From Nitrospinaceae bacterium UBA3496 (GTDB lineage Bacteria > UBA8248): a stretch of DNA of 60,385 nucleotides. The notes beneath the pieces are model-generated. The model did not search any database and was not told where the DNA came from. It worked only from the letters and a program-made list of their open reading frames with translations. The position numbers were made by a program, and so were the translations under genes. The stretch is from contig DFQF01000097.1 in assembly GCA_002377645.1 (NCBI GenBank), positions 28,526-88,910 on the forward strand, written 5' to 3'. Positions 17,330 to 25,970 of this stretch are shown piece after piece; position 1 is the stretch's first letter, and each line of letters begins with the position of its first letter.

Positions 17330-17842
17330 ATGCTAGAACTTGTTGTTTTTGCTTTATTTGTAGGATTTGTATTAATTTTCTTTGTTAAAAAAACAACTAC
17401 TAATGTAGCTATGGAAGAAGCTGCAGATGAAATGAGAGATGATAAAGATATAGAAATTCTTAGGTCAATTTCACCAGAGTCTTTTGAAAAAATGATCCGA
17501 GAAATATTAGATGATCTAGGTATGCAAATTTTAGAAACAAATTGGGTTAATAGTCGTGAAATTGATATTTTAGCTAACAACCCTATGGAAATAGTTGGTG
17601 GGAACTATATTGTACATGGCATTTTAGTTCCAGAAGGAGAATATGTTTCTTCAATAAGAGTAATAGGGTTGTCTGATACAGTTAGAGCAGAAGCTGCATT
17701 AAAAGGTATTTTAATAACTACTGGATACTTCTCTGAAGAAGTTCAGAAATACTCAGAAGGTGCGCCTATGGAATTAATCAATGTGAATAAGTTGAAAGAA
17801 ATTTTAATTTCAAGAGGGTTGCAGACTTGGCCAGAAAATTAA
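17330..17842 (+). CDS. Membrane-anchored Mrr-like (restriction endonuclease fold) protein, catalytic motif altered
   Basis: A 170-residue protein with one N-terminal membrane helix (about 3-19), a charged linker, and from residue 48 a domain that follows the Mrr_cat pattern: SFEKMIREILDDLGM, then REIDILA with the acidic residue (Asp79), and GILITTGYFSEEVQKY near 127-141. The QxK that should follow the acid on the next strand reads VHG (95-97), so the nuclease site seems lost. It could be a structural or regulatory derivative at the membrane. AGGGG precedes the ATG. Downstream of the 55-aa membrane protein and on the same strand; converges on the cytochrome genes. Confidence 0.6.
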   Translation: MLELVVFALFVGFVLIFFVKKTTTNVAMEEAADEMRDDKDIEILRSISPESFEKMIREILDDLGMQILETNWVNSREIDILANNPMEIVGGNYIVHGILVPEGEYVSSIRVIGLSDTVRAEAALKGILITTGYFSEEVQKYSEGAPMELINVNKLKEILISRGLQTWPEN

Positions 17843-17920
17843 TTTGAATTTTATGCTAAAAAGAAGTATGTACCTATACCAATCGCTAAGAAGATTATCA
17901 CTTTAAACCCACAAGCATCC

Positions 17921-17937
17921 CACCATAGGTGTTTTTT
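17921..17937 (+). terminator. Weak hairpin followed by T run
   Basis: CACC (17921-17924), a three-base ATA loop, GGTG (17928-17931), then six T. It lies in the 123-base gap after the Mrr-like gene. The stem is only four pairs, so it is offered as a possible rightward terminator and no more. Confidence 0.25.
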
Positions 17938-17965
17938 ATCTCTTTCTTGAACCATTTATAATCCC

Positions 17966-18751
17966 TTAAAAGTTAATCCAAGGTGTAACCATTATGTATT
18001 TAATATTTAAGAAGATTCTAAGCAACATTTTAATTACGAGCCCCATCATAGTAACAAACAGGAATGCTTCTATATTATATCTTACCAACCCTTTGTTTTT
18101 CATTTTTTCAGTGTTTCTTCTAAAAAAGTACCAAATTGGAATTGTTGCATAAAGTGCTACGATAGATAATCCTCCAACAGCAGCTTGTACCCAGTAGTCT
18201 CTAAACCCAAGCCAATAAGGAAAATCTACATTAGTTAAAGCCACAACTTTGTGTGAATCCCAATATTCCCATGGCATAAAGAAGTTCCATCCTGGTCCTC
18301 TCATAAAAGTTCCCTGTATGACTAACCAAACCCAAAGTACTAGAAAACCAAAAAGGAAGGTAAGTATGGCAAATCTTCTTTCTTTGTAGGAATAATAACC
18401 GTTACCCTTCGGATTTACATCAATATAGGGGATAGCCATTAGACCTATAATAATTAGAGTAGGTAACACAACACCTGCCATCCAAGGATCGAAATAAACT
18501 AACATTTCCTGTAGGCCAAGGAAGTACCAAGGAGCTTTTGAGGGATTAGGTGTTACTGATGGGTTGGCAGGTTCCTCTAAAGGTGCATCAATTAAGATTG
18601 ACCAGACGACCAAAACTAGGGTGATAATAATAGCGCACATAAACTCAAGGCGGGTTAAATAGGGCCAAACATGAACCTTGTCATTAACCCTTTCCCAGCT
18701 AGTTTGTGGCATGTCTTCAGCAGAACCAATAACCTTATCTTCTTTAGCCAA
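17966..18751 (-). CDS. Cytochrome b6f/bc complex subunit IV-like (C-terminal half of cytochrome b)
   Basis: A 261-residue membrane protein equivalent to the C-terminal cytochrome b domain (PetD). After a 35-residue cytosolic N-terminus come helices at about 38-55, 88-107, 125-146 and then two further hydrophobic spans near 187-207 and 228-250, more than the three of PetD. The quinol-site motif PEWY reads APWY (in SKAPWYFLGLQE). The segment FMRGPGWNFFMPW and the extra helices resemble longer forms in some non-photosynthetic phyla. It would form part of the Qo site with the cytochrome b6-like subunit. Last gene of the four-gene leftward operon, 28 bases after the b6-like gene. Confidence 0.85.
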   Translation of the reverse strand: MAKEDKVIGSAEDMPQTSWERVNDKVHVWPYLTRLEFMCAIIITLVLVVWSILIDAPLEEPANPSVTPNPSKAPWYFLGLQEMLVYFDPWMAGVVLPTLIIIGLMAIPYIDVNPKGNGYYSYKERRFAILTFLFGFLVLWVWLVIQGTFMRGPGWNFFMPWEYWDSHKVVALTNVDFPYWLGFRDYWVQAAVGGLSIVALYATIPIWYFFRRNTEKMKNKGLVRYNIEAFLFVTMMGLVIKMLLRIFLNIKYIMVTPWINF

Positions 18752-18779
18752 TCTCAGTGCCTTTCAAATCAAGAAATTA

Positions 18780-19568
18780 TTATAAAGGACCAGAAATTCC
18801 ACCATCTTTTCTGATTCTCCAAAAATGCACCATCATTAAAATTGATGCTATAAGCGGTATGACTATACAATGCAAAACATAGAATCTGAGTAAAGTGGGT
18901 GGTCCAACGATAGTCCCCCCAAGTAGTGCAGAACGCGCATCAAGCCTAGGAGTAACACCAACGAACTCTGCAAATGGTCCCTCACTACCGAGAAGTGGAG
19001 TGGCTCTGGCCATATTGGTCCCAACTGTTACAGCCCACATAGCTAATTGATCCCATGGTAATAAATATCCAGTAAAACTAAGAAGTAACGTAACTGTCAA
19101 AAGTAAAACCCCGATAACCCAGTTGAATTCTCTAGGTTGTTTATATGAACCAGTCATAAAAACACGTAACATATGGAGCCAAACAGCAATAACCATTGCG
19201 TGGGCAGCCCATCTGTGCATATTACGCATAAACATTCCAAAAGGTGCATCAAACTCAAGGAATTTGATGTCCGCATAAGCATATTCGCCCACTGGTCTAT
19301 AGTAAAACATTAAAACAACACCTGTTACTACAAGATAAAGAAATAGAAGAAAAGTAATTCCTCCCATACACCATGTAAACCGGATTCTAATTGCGTGTCT
19401 TCGAATTTTTGTTGGATGGAGGTGGAGCCAGAGATTGTCTACAACCATTAATACTCTGTTTCTCGGTGTATCTTCGTAGCCATGTCGAAACATGGATCTC
19501 CAAACCTGAGAACCTATTAAATTACTTTTAAGTTTGTCTAAATTAAATCTTTCCTTTAAACCTCTCAT
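18780..19568 (-). CDS. Cytochrome b6-like subunit of a quinol:cytochrome c oxidoreductase, with heme-cn cysteine
   Basis: A 262-residue, four-helix cytochrome b N-terminal half. Heme-b ligands are His118/His132 (HRW...LH) and His233/His248, the second pair spaced by 14 residues as in b6f (13 in bc1). WCMGGIT (66-72) matches YCLGGIT of plant b6, so Cys67 stands where heme cn is covalently bound near the Qi site. The end, [10 protein letters not shown], is also b6-like. With the Rieske protein and subunit IV it would oxidise quinol and pump protons through a Q cycle. The split b subunit and the Cys place it among b6f-type complexes, although no photosynthesis gene is seen. Confidence 0.92.
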   Translation of the reverse strand: MRGLKERFNLDKLKSNLIGSQVWRSMFRHGYEDTPRNRVLMVVDNLWLHLHPTKIRRHAIRIRFTWCMGGITFLLFLYLVVTGVVLMFYYRPVGEYAYADIKFLEFDAPFGMFMRNMHRWAAHAMVIAVWLHMLRVFMTGSYKQPREFNWVIGVLLLTVTLLLSFTGYLLPWDQLAMWAVTVGTNMARATPLLGSEGPFAEFVGVTPRLDARSALLGGTIVGPPTLLRFYVLHCIVIPLIASILMMVHFWRIRKDGGISGPL

Positions 19569-19623
19569 TTATTGCATCCTCCATGCATGACTTAATTCGT
19601 CAGCAAAAAACACTTTTTGTTTT

Positions 19624-20178
19624 CTATAAATAGAGAAAAGCTTCAGGTTTATTCCATTCATCTTTCTCTTGTCTGAATAATTTTCCTTTATCTATTAATA
19701 ATTGCCCATCTTCCGCAAGGACTATTTTATGTCTTTCTAAAGGTCTTGGTGCAGGACCTTCAAAATTAACACCGCTTCTTTTAAATCCGCTACCATGGCA
19801 AGGGCATTTAAACTTATTTTCAGAAGCTAACCATGCAGGGGTGCATCCTAGGTGGGTACATACACCGCTTAAAGCGTAAAATCCATCTTCTTCTCTGATA
19901 ATATATACGCGCTCACTATTCAAATATCTTGTGTCTACAGCACCAACTGCATAATCGTTTGGATTGCCAGCTTTAAATTCCGTTCTTGGTTCAAACAGAA
20001 CTCTTGGAAACAAAAAACGCAAGAAACCTAATAAAGCGATTCCTAAACTTCCAAGGATGCCAAGCCAACCCGTATAATTCATAAATCTTCTTCTGTCTAT
20101 GTTAGAAGATTTATGTTGTTGTTCAGCTTCGTATTCAGCTGGCAGTTTGACTTGTTTTCTGTCTCTAGCTTCGGTCAT
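19624..20178 (-). CDS. Rieske [2Fe-2S] iron-sulfur protein
   Basis: A 184-residue Rieske subunit. Cluster ligands are Cys107/His109 in CTHLGC (107-112) and Cys125/His128 in CPCHGSGF (125-132), with the disulfide cysteines Cys112 and Cys127 present. The N-terminus has RRRF (29-32) before one hydrophobic helix (about 36-56), the layout of a Tat-exported, uncleaved anchor. It moves electrons from quinol at the Qo site to cytochrome c. The start overlaps the stop of the octaheme cytochrome gene by four bases (ATGA), so the two are coupled; the b6-like gene follows after 55 bases. Confidence 0.95.
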   Translation of the reverse strand: MTEARDRKQVKLPAEYEAEQQHKSSNIDRRRFMNYTGWLGILGSLGIALLGFLRFLFPRVLFEPRTEFKAGNPNDYAVGAVDTRYLNSERVYIIREEDGFYALSGVCTHLGCTPAWLASENKFKCPCHGSGFKRSGVNFEGPAPRPLERHKIVLAEDGQLLIDKGKLFRQEKDEWNKPEAFLYL

Positions 20179-23042
20179 CCTTTCCTCATATCATTTGTGC
20201 TTTTAGTGAGGTTAGTTTCTATCATTAGATAATCTCTTAATACTCTCATCTGTTCAAGAGCATCACCACCTAATATTTCAGGATCTATAGGTTCTCCATG
20301 ACTTGTTATTTTAATATTTGTGAACTTGCTATCTATTTTGATGGGGCTAGAAATACGCAATGTTTTCTCATCTACTTCCAGCACTTTAACTTTAATAGTT
20401 TTATTTTTTATATAGAGAGTGGCAAACTCCTCAGGAACGTCGGATTCTTTATCTGATTCCAAAATGTAAATCCAATTTCCGTCTTCTTTTTCTTCAAATT
20501 TTCCTTTAATAATATTTGAACTTATACCAGCGCCGGGCCAGAAAGTAGGCATTTTTGTGCCAGGCATAATTGCTTGTGGATCTTTTAACCAAGATACTAT
20601 CCATTCAGGACGGAGTCTTTTCTTGGCTAAGTTTAGATTCGGTGCTGATGGTGGTTCTTTGCCTGATGGAGGTGGCCATTCCCCATGACATGAAACACAT
20701 TCAGCTTTATTAAATAAGTTCTTGCCTTCGTTTAACTGTTCCTTGGTAGACTTAGACTCGAAGTGGATATAAGGTCTCATTTTGTTGTCAACTGCAGCAA
20801 AATACTCAACAAGTTTAGTAGAGTCTTCTTTTGGCATTTTAAAACTTGGCATTCTTATTTTTAGCCAAGGACGAAGCGTGACAACATTATTCAAGAAACC
20901 GTATAACCAATCAGGTTGGACTTTATTGCCTTCCCCATTTAAGTAAGGGGGAGCATTATTCTTGTCATTGTATCTTTTGACTATACTGCCTCCCCAATTT
21001 TCGATAACGTGGCAACCTTGGCAATTATATTTTTCTAACATCCTTCTTCCTGATTCTATTTTTTTCTGTCTCTTATTTAAATGATGATGAACATTATGTG
21101 GAGCCGCGTGAGGTGTCATCGATCGTAAATAAGTTCTGATTTGGGTTACTTCTTTATCTGAAAGTCCAAAATTAGGCATCAAAAGTTGTTCACGTTCAGT
21201 TTGGAAAATCTTTGGATTTTTAAGTTTAGAAAAAGTCCATGCTTCCCAAGTGTGCGGTATATCAAGAACGTTTCCATAAGAAAGCTCAACTGGTTTCTTC
21301 ACTGCAAACCTTGAAAGGTTAGGACCAATTTTTGATAATTTTTCAGTTCCTGGAATTACATGACAACCATAACATCCATTTTTGGCAACTAAATCTTTAC
21401 CTCGTTTTAAGGTCGCTGGATCGTTTCGAAGGGTATAGTTTCTTTTGCTTTTCTTTGGAGTCAGGCTAAGTAGGTATGAAGTTATGGATTTAGATTCAGA
21501 TTTTGTTAGTCTTAGACTAGGCATCTTTGTTTCATGCCAATAGGATTTCGGATTTTTCAACCATCTATATAACCAGTCAGTTTGAACTTTTTGTGATACT
21601 TTTTGAAGTGCAGGAGCATAATCTCTATTTGTAAGAACTAAAGGTCTGCCGTCAACACCTTTTATTGGTTTATTTGACAAAACATCATTTTCGCTTCTGA
21701 CATGGCAGCTTAAGCAGCCAACTGACTCAAAAAGCTTTTTCCCTTGTTCAATTTGAACGGAAGATCCTAGGTCTGCAACTTCTTCTTTCTTGATTTTTCT
21801 TTTGCCACTATGCCATATGTAACTTGCAATATCTTCAGATTCTTTTTGAGAGAGACCATAAAATGGCATCTTGGTTCTAGGATTGTAATCTTTTGGACGT
21901 TTGATCCATGATACTAACCATTCAGGTTGAACTTTTTCTTGTATTCTCGATAAGTTAGGGCCTACCATTCTGATATCTTTTGTTCCTGGTATTAGATGAC
22001 ATCCATGACATCCCAATTCTCTAATTAATGAAATTCCTTGAGAGATGTGTGGTGCCTTAGGAATATTGAAAACTTCTGTATGACAATTTCTGCATTTAGT
22101 TTCTGTTTCTTTCCCTTTTAGTAAAGGGTCTTCCCAGAACTGTACAAAACCGTGAGCCTTGTCTACCGAAGTTACTGCAGCCCCTTGACCTCCGTGACAA
22201 GAGGTGCAGCCAATTTCATTCATGTTATGTGTTGATTTTAGATAGAATTTACGGTTTGGGTGAGTTTTGAAAGGTTGCTTGGCATTTTCGAAACCTTTAC
22301 GGTCTATTGCCAAATGACAACTTTGACACCTGTCTACTCTCATAGTAGGTTCATTAAAATTATTTTTATCAAAACCCCTTAAAACTAATTGTTTGATTTC
22401 ATATTTTCTGGAATTTATGGAACTTATTCTTCGCTGAAGTACAGAAATCTCTTTGGCTATCTCTCTTTTTTTCTTTTTTAAATTTTTAAGTGGATTTAGA
22501 ATTGAATCTATTTTGGATTTTATATCATCTCTTTCTTTTTCGGCTTTTTCTGCAATGGGTTTAAGTCTACCCATTTTTTTTGCTTCATTAGCCAACTTTA
22601 ATTTCAAGTCTGATATATCTTTTCCTTTTCGAAGAGCATCTTCGTATGTAAAATAGGTTTCGTCATAAACGGCTTTTGCGAAACCATAATCTTGCACTTT
22701 TTCGAAAGCTACTAACTCTTTCTCCTTTAGTGTCTCTTTTAGCTTCTTTAATGTTTCATTAATTTGTATTTTGTTTTCAAGCGAAGTGATTTTTGAGTTT
22801 ATTTTAGCAAGAGGATCTTTTAATTTAGATTCTTTTTCAGATAATTTCTTTTGAACTTTATTTTTCTCGTATTGGTTGAAAGAAGTTTGATAGTTTTTCC
22901 AAGGTCTTCGAGTAAATGCTTCATCCCAGACTGTCCAGGCAGTAATTAATACAAAAATTATGCCCAATATAAAGAAGGGAATAGGACTTGTTTTTTCTTC
23001 GGGTGGCTTAAATTCTCTAGAGTTCATATCTATTGCTGGCAT
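20175..23042 (-). CDS. Membrane-anchored octaheme cytochrome c with coiled coil
   Basis: A 955-residue protein with one N-terminal helix (20-38), a Lys/Glu-rich coiled coil (about 55-220) and eight CxxCH heme sites at 239, 279, 317, 345, 443, 557, 674 and 782. The last five each head a class-I cytochrome c module closed by a Met loop (KMPFYG 391, KMPSLR 506, LMPNFG 621, RMPSFK 730, KMPTFW 830), so they are likely His/Met hemes; the first three lack such loops and are probably bis-His. It heads the operon for the Rieske/b6-type complex and would replace cytochrome f/c1 as electron acceptor or wire. A C-terminal region of about 120 residues without hemes follows. Depends on the ccm genes. Confidence 0.92.
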   Translation of the reverse strand: MPAIDMNSREFKPPEEKTSPIPFFILGIIFVLITAWTVWDEAFTRRPWKNYQTSFNQYEKNKVQKKLSEKESKLKDPLAKINSKITSLENKIQINETLKKLKETLKEKELVAFEKVQDYGFAKAVYDETYFTYEDALRKGKDISDLKLKLANEAKKMGRLKPIAEKAEKERDDIKSKIDSILNPLKNLKKKKREIAKEISVLQRRISSINSRKYEIKQLVLRGFDKNNFNEPTMRVDRCQSCHLAIDRKGFENAKQPFKTHPNRKFYLKSTHNMNEIGCTSCHGGQGAAVTSVDKAHGFVQFWEDPLLKGKETETKCRNCHTEVFNIPKAPHISQGISLIRELGCHGCHLIPGTKDIRMVGPNLSRIQEKVQPEWLVSWIKRPKDYNPRTKMPFYGLSQKESEDIASYIWHSGKRKIKKEEVADLGSSVQIEQGKKLFESVGCLSCHVRSENDVLSNKPIKGVDGRPLVLTNRDYAPALQKVSQKVQTDWLYRWLKNPKSYWHETKMPSLRLTKSESKSITSYLLSLTPKKSKRNYTLRNDPATLKRGKDLVAKNGCYGCHVIPGTEKLSKIGPNLSRFAVKKPVELSYGNVLDIPHTWEAWTFSKLKNPKIFQTEREQLLMPNFGLSDKEVTQIRTYLRSMTPHAAPHNVHHHLNKRQKKIESGRRMLEKYNCQGCHVIENWGGSIVKRYNDKNNAPPYLNGEGNKVQPDWLYGFLNNVVTLRPWLKIRMPSFKMPKEDSTKLVEYFAAVDNKMRPYIHFESKSTKEQLNEGKNLFNKAECVSCHGEWPPPSGKEPPSAPNLNLAKKRLRPEWIVSWLKDPQAIMPGTKMPTFWPGAGISSNIIKGKFEEKEDGNWIYILESDKESDVPEEFATLYIKNKTIKVKVLEVDEKTLRISSPIKIDSKFTNIKITSHGEPIDPEILGGDALEQMRVLRDYLMIETNLTKSTNDMRKG

Positions 23043-23134
23043 TCCATCTTTTAAAATTCCGGATTTGCTGGCATCAAAATCTATTGTTTCCGGATTACTT
23101 AAATTAGAGCGGTATATATACTTAAAACGTTGAA

Positions 23135-23163
23135 AGTATAGGATTCGAATAAAATTGCGTCAA
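23135..23163 (-). promoter_or_regulatory. Sigma70-type promoter of the cytochrome complex operon
   Basis: On the minus strand TTGACG (23163-23158), a 17-base spacer and TATACT (23140-23135). Both boxes match five of six consensus bases. It lies about 93 bases before the start of the octaheme cytochrome gene, leaving a moderately long leader. Confidence 0.7.
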
Positions 23164-23189
23164 GTGAAAATAAGTAGTTAAAACGATTA

Positions 23190-24218
23190 TTAAATAACTA
23201 TTGCTGCTCTTCCTGTGACTAATCCTTTCTCAAGTCTATCATGAACCTTGTCTGCATCTTCTAAAGAATACTTTTCTGTGACTATAGGCCACACTTCTCC
23301 TCTTGCAACTAATTCAAGAGAGTCAATGACATCTTGTTTGGTACAGTATCGACTTCCCATTATTTTTCTTTCGTCTTTTAACATCTCTTTTGGATTAAAT
23401 TCAAAGGTTGCGGAGGATGTTCCTGCCATAGGAAGAAATCTTCCTCCTTTGCCGAGAGATTGTATTCCGGATTCGATAGTAGAACTTGTACATGCATAAT
23501 CAACGATCACATCCATTCCTTTCCCATTTGAGGAATCCATAAGTGATTCATAAAGATTCACTTCATTTGGGTTGATTAAGAAATGCGCACCAAGTTCGTC
23601 ACATTTTTTTAATTTATCTGAAGAAATATCTACTGCAGTTACAATTGCGCCTGCCCATAAAGTAACCATTACCATATGTACTCCAAGGCCTCCGCCTGCG
23701 CCAATAATGGCAACATTTTCCATCGGTAATATTTGTGCATGTCGAATAACTTTATATGGCGTAGCTATAGCATCTGTAATTACACCTATTTCAGCTGGAT
23801 TTTTTATGTAATCGAGATTTTTAGGTAATTTGATAAAATTTCTTGCAGGAAGTTTTATGTATTCTGCGTAACCACCATCTATATGTCGTCCAACCTGACC
23901 TTGAGAATCGCAAAGAGTCTCTCTATTTATTCTGCACCATTTGCAGTCTCCGCAAGTTAAATAATAAAAAGCAGTTACCGGGTCACCAACTTTTAAATTG
24001 TCAACTCCGAGTCCAATTTCTGTAATTTCCGCAGTTATTTCGTGTCCAATGACAATTGGAAAATTTGATTGGATTCTTCCTGCAACGGTGTGTTGTATCG
24101 TTAGACCAGAACCGCATGCCAAAACTTTTGCAACCGCTTCATTATTTTCTGCACGAGGAATAGCTCTATCTTCAAGTTCAAAAGGCTTCCCCGGTTCATG
24201 GAGAACCATAGCTTTCAT
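23190..24218 (-). CDS. Zinc-dependent alcohol dehydrogenase family protein
   Basis: A 342-residue medium-chain dehydrogenase. It has the catalytic-zinc segment GHEITAE, the structural-zinc cysteines in CGDCKWCRINRETLC, and the NAD loop GAGGGLGVHM. It oxidises an alcohol or reduces an aldehyde/ketone; substrate unknown. The reading frame is open upstream to 24272 but I start at ATG 24218, with AAAGGA seven bases before it and the family-typical MKAMVLHEPGKPF; the longer form would run into the end of the preceding gene. Last of five minus-strand genes starting at 27920, likely one catabolic operon. Confidence 0.9.
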   Translation of the reverse strand: MKAMVLHEPGKPFELEDRAIPRAENNEAVAKVLACGSGLTIQHTVAGRIQSNFPIVIGHEITAEITEIGLGVDNLKVGDPVTAFYYLTCGDCKWCRINRETLCDSQGQVGRHIDGGYAEYIKLPARNFIKLPKNLDYIKNPAEIGVITDAIATPYKVIRHAQILPMENVAIIGAGGGLGVHMVMVTLWAGAIVTAVDISSDKLKKCDELGAHFLINPNEVNLYESLMDSSNGKGMDVIVDYACTSSTIESGIQSLGKGGRFLPMAGTSSATFEFNPKEMLKDERKIMGSRYCTKQDVIDSLELVARGEVWPIVTEKYSLEDADKVHDRLEKGLVTGRAAIVI

Positions 24219-24255
24219 AGAATTCCTTTCATAGGTATTTAGATGTGGTTGTGAA

Positions 24256-24879
24256 TTATCTTTTTTGCCCATCTTGGAAACTTCGTTCTAGAAACTCTCC
24301 TAAACTGCACTGCAAAAACCCATTTAGTCTGCCCACTGGTTTCAGTTTTTCCATATCTATATATTTTCCTTTAAGGACTTCTTCGGAAACATGAAAATAA
24401 ACAACTTCACCAATTAAAAGGGGATGTTTGTTTGGTCCGAGTTCTATTACCTTATGTGTTTTACATTCAAAGTGGATTGGAGATTGTTTGACTCTAGGGG
24501 AATCTACTTTGATGGAGGGAATTGATTCAATTCCTACTTCGGAGAATTCAGAAATTCCCTCTTCATAACCATTTGCTGTATCTACCATTTTTTCCCAGAG
24601 GTTTTCAGAAACAAGATTAAAACAGAAATCTCCTGTTTCCTCAGCATTAATTAGAGTATGTTTTTTAGAACCGTCAGGATTTCTTGCGATTGTAAGAGAA
24701 ATCATTGGGGGAGCAACACAAACGCATGTGAAAAAACTAAAAGGAGCTATGTTCGAAATTCCATCTTTGCTTATCGTTGAAGCCCATCCAATAGGTCTAG
24801 GAACTATTGACCCAGTTAAAATTCTGTATATCTCTCGTCGCTCTATTTGACTTGGGTCAAATTCTTTAAAATTACCCAT
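24256..24879 (-). CDS. Flavin reductase-like FMN-binding split-barrel protein
   Basis: A 207-residue protein of the flavin reductase/DIM6-NTAB family: ILTGSIVPRPIGWAST and NIAPFSFFTCVCVAPPMISL near the N-terminus are the FMN-binding strands, and a GEVVYFHVSEEVL segment lies near the end. Members reduce free flavin for a partner oxygenase or are themselves FMN enzymes. No oxygenase is encoded next to it. It sits between the DapA-like gene and the zinc dehydrogenase and is presumably co-transcribed with them. Confidence 0.88.
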   Translation of the reverse strand: MGNFKEFDPSQIERREIYRILTGSIVPRPIGWASTISKDGISNIAPFSFFTCVCVAPPMISLTIARNPDGSKKHTLINAEETGDFCFNLVSENLWEKMVDTANGYEEGISEFSEVGIESIPSIKVDSPRVKQSPIHFECKTHKVIELGPNKHPLLIGEVVYFHVSEEVLKGKYIDMEKLKPVGRLNGFLQCSLGEFLERSFQDGQKR

Positions 24880-24929
24880 TTACGTTTTCTTCCATGTCGG
24901 ACCGAAAGTTAAGAATCTTTGGATTGAAA

Positions 24930-25898
24930 TTAGTCTATAAGACCAACATGACGAAGGTCAGTTTCAAGCTCTTTTTTTTCGTCTGATGTTAAAGGAATCA
25001 TTGGGGGTCGTGAAGGACCACCACTTAACCCCATTAATTGCATCCAAGTCTTAAGAGCAGGAATTGGAAAAGCTCCACGAGACCATGGTCCCCAAATCCA
25101 TTTTTCACTTACGTCTCTTATGGAGTTCATCGCATCTCTCACAGTCCAGGCTTCTTCCAAATTGCCTTCATCTATCAAATTTGTGTATTTTTCCATTTTA
25201 AGGTCATCTTTTCTTTGATAAAGGAATGGATCTGGACCACTCATAAATGTTTGTTGTTTATGATAGGCACGATTGAAAAACCATTGTGTTTCCATCGGGT
25301 CACTTACCACAATATCTTCTCCAACGGCTTTTCTTACTTCGTCGCAATGATATTTAGGTTGGGCGTTTTTGATACAGCAAATAGTTTCATTTTCTTCAAC
25401 AAGTTCTCTTATAAGTTCTGGACTAAGAGAATAACCAGTTGCGCCAGTATTAAACAAAGAGATACCTAAATCGCTGCCATCGCATAGGTATTTGAAAAAT
25501 GCTTTCACTCGATCTGGATGTCCCTGTGCGCCTAAGTAAGGGTTGGCCAGAATAGCATATGTTGCCCCTGCTTTTTCTGCGGCTTCAGTTAATTCTAATG
25601 CTTCTTTTGCTGAGGTATGACCTGTGTGGGCAATTACTGGAACATCACCGGCCTCGTCGCATGAAATCTCTTGTCCTCTTAATCTTTCTTCCTTGGTCAT
25701 ACACCAGAATTCCCCGATCATGCCCCCAACGAAAAATCCTTTTATATTTAGATTGTCAATATAATGTCTTATATCTTTCCGATATGCATCCTCGTCTATA
25801 TTATCGTTTTTGTCGAAAGGATAGGGTATCGCCGCCCAAATACCTTTCATATTTTCTTTACAGTAAGATCGCGCATCAGATTTGTTGTATTTAGCCAT
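24930..25898 (-). CDS. Dihydrodipicolinate synthase (DapA)-superfamily lyase/aldolase
   Basis: A 322-residue TIM-barrel enzyme of the DapA/N-acetylneuraminate lyase superfamily. The Schiff-base lysine is Lys177 in CCIKNA. The Tyr that normally precedes Asn (YNxP) is replaced by Phe149 in LFNTGATG, so proton relay may differ from DapA. Size and a C-terminal stretch ending LETDLRHVGLID differ from true lysine-pathway DapA; a catabolic pyruvate-dependent aldolase or dehydratase for sugar acids or aromatic intermediates is more likely, given neighbours (acyl-CoA dehydrogenase, SDR, zinc dehydrogenase). Substrate is not known. Confidence 0.88.
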   Translation of the reverse strand: MAKYNKSDARSYCKENMKGIWAAIPYPFDKNDNIDEDAYRKDIRHYIDNLNIKGFFVGGMIGEFWCMTKEERLRGQEISCDEAGDVPVIAHTGHTSAKEALELTEAAEKAGATYAILANPYLGAQGHPDRVKAFFKYLCDGSDLGISLFNTGATGYSLSPELIRELVEENETICCIKNAQPKYHCDEVRKAVGEDIVVSDPMETQWFFNRAYHKQQTFMSGPDPFLYQRKDDLKMEKYTNLIDEGNLEEAWTVRDAMNSIRDVSEKWIWGPWSRGAFPIPALKTWMQLMGLSGGPSRPPMIPLTSDEKKELETDLRHVGLID

Positions 25899-25970
25899 TT
25901 TTGTATAAGACCTCTTATAGAAGTTAGAAGTTTTTTTAAGTGAAATTCAATAAATTTATCTTACAGGTTA

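Noticed and set aside
17966..23042. Photosynthetic b6f operon
   Set aside because: No cytochrome f, plastocyanin, chlorophyll or reaction-centre gene is present; the octaheme cytochrome points to respiration.
24219..24272. N-terminal extension of the zinc dehydrogenase to 24272
   Set aside because: It would overlap the preceding gene and has no ribosome-binding site, while ATG 24218 has one and fits the family N-terminus.
24930..25898. Lysine-pathway dapA
   Set aside because: Relay Tyr is replaced by Phe, and it is in an operon of catabolic genes with no dapB or lysA.
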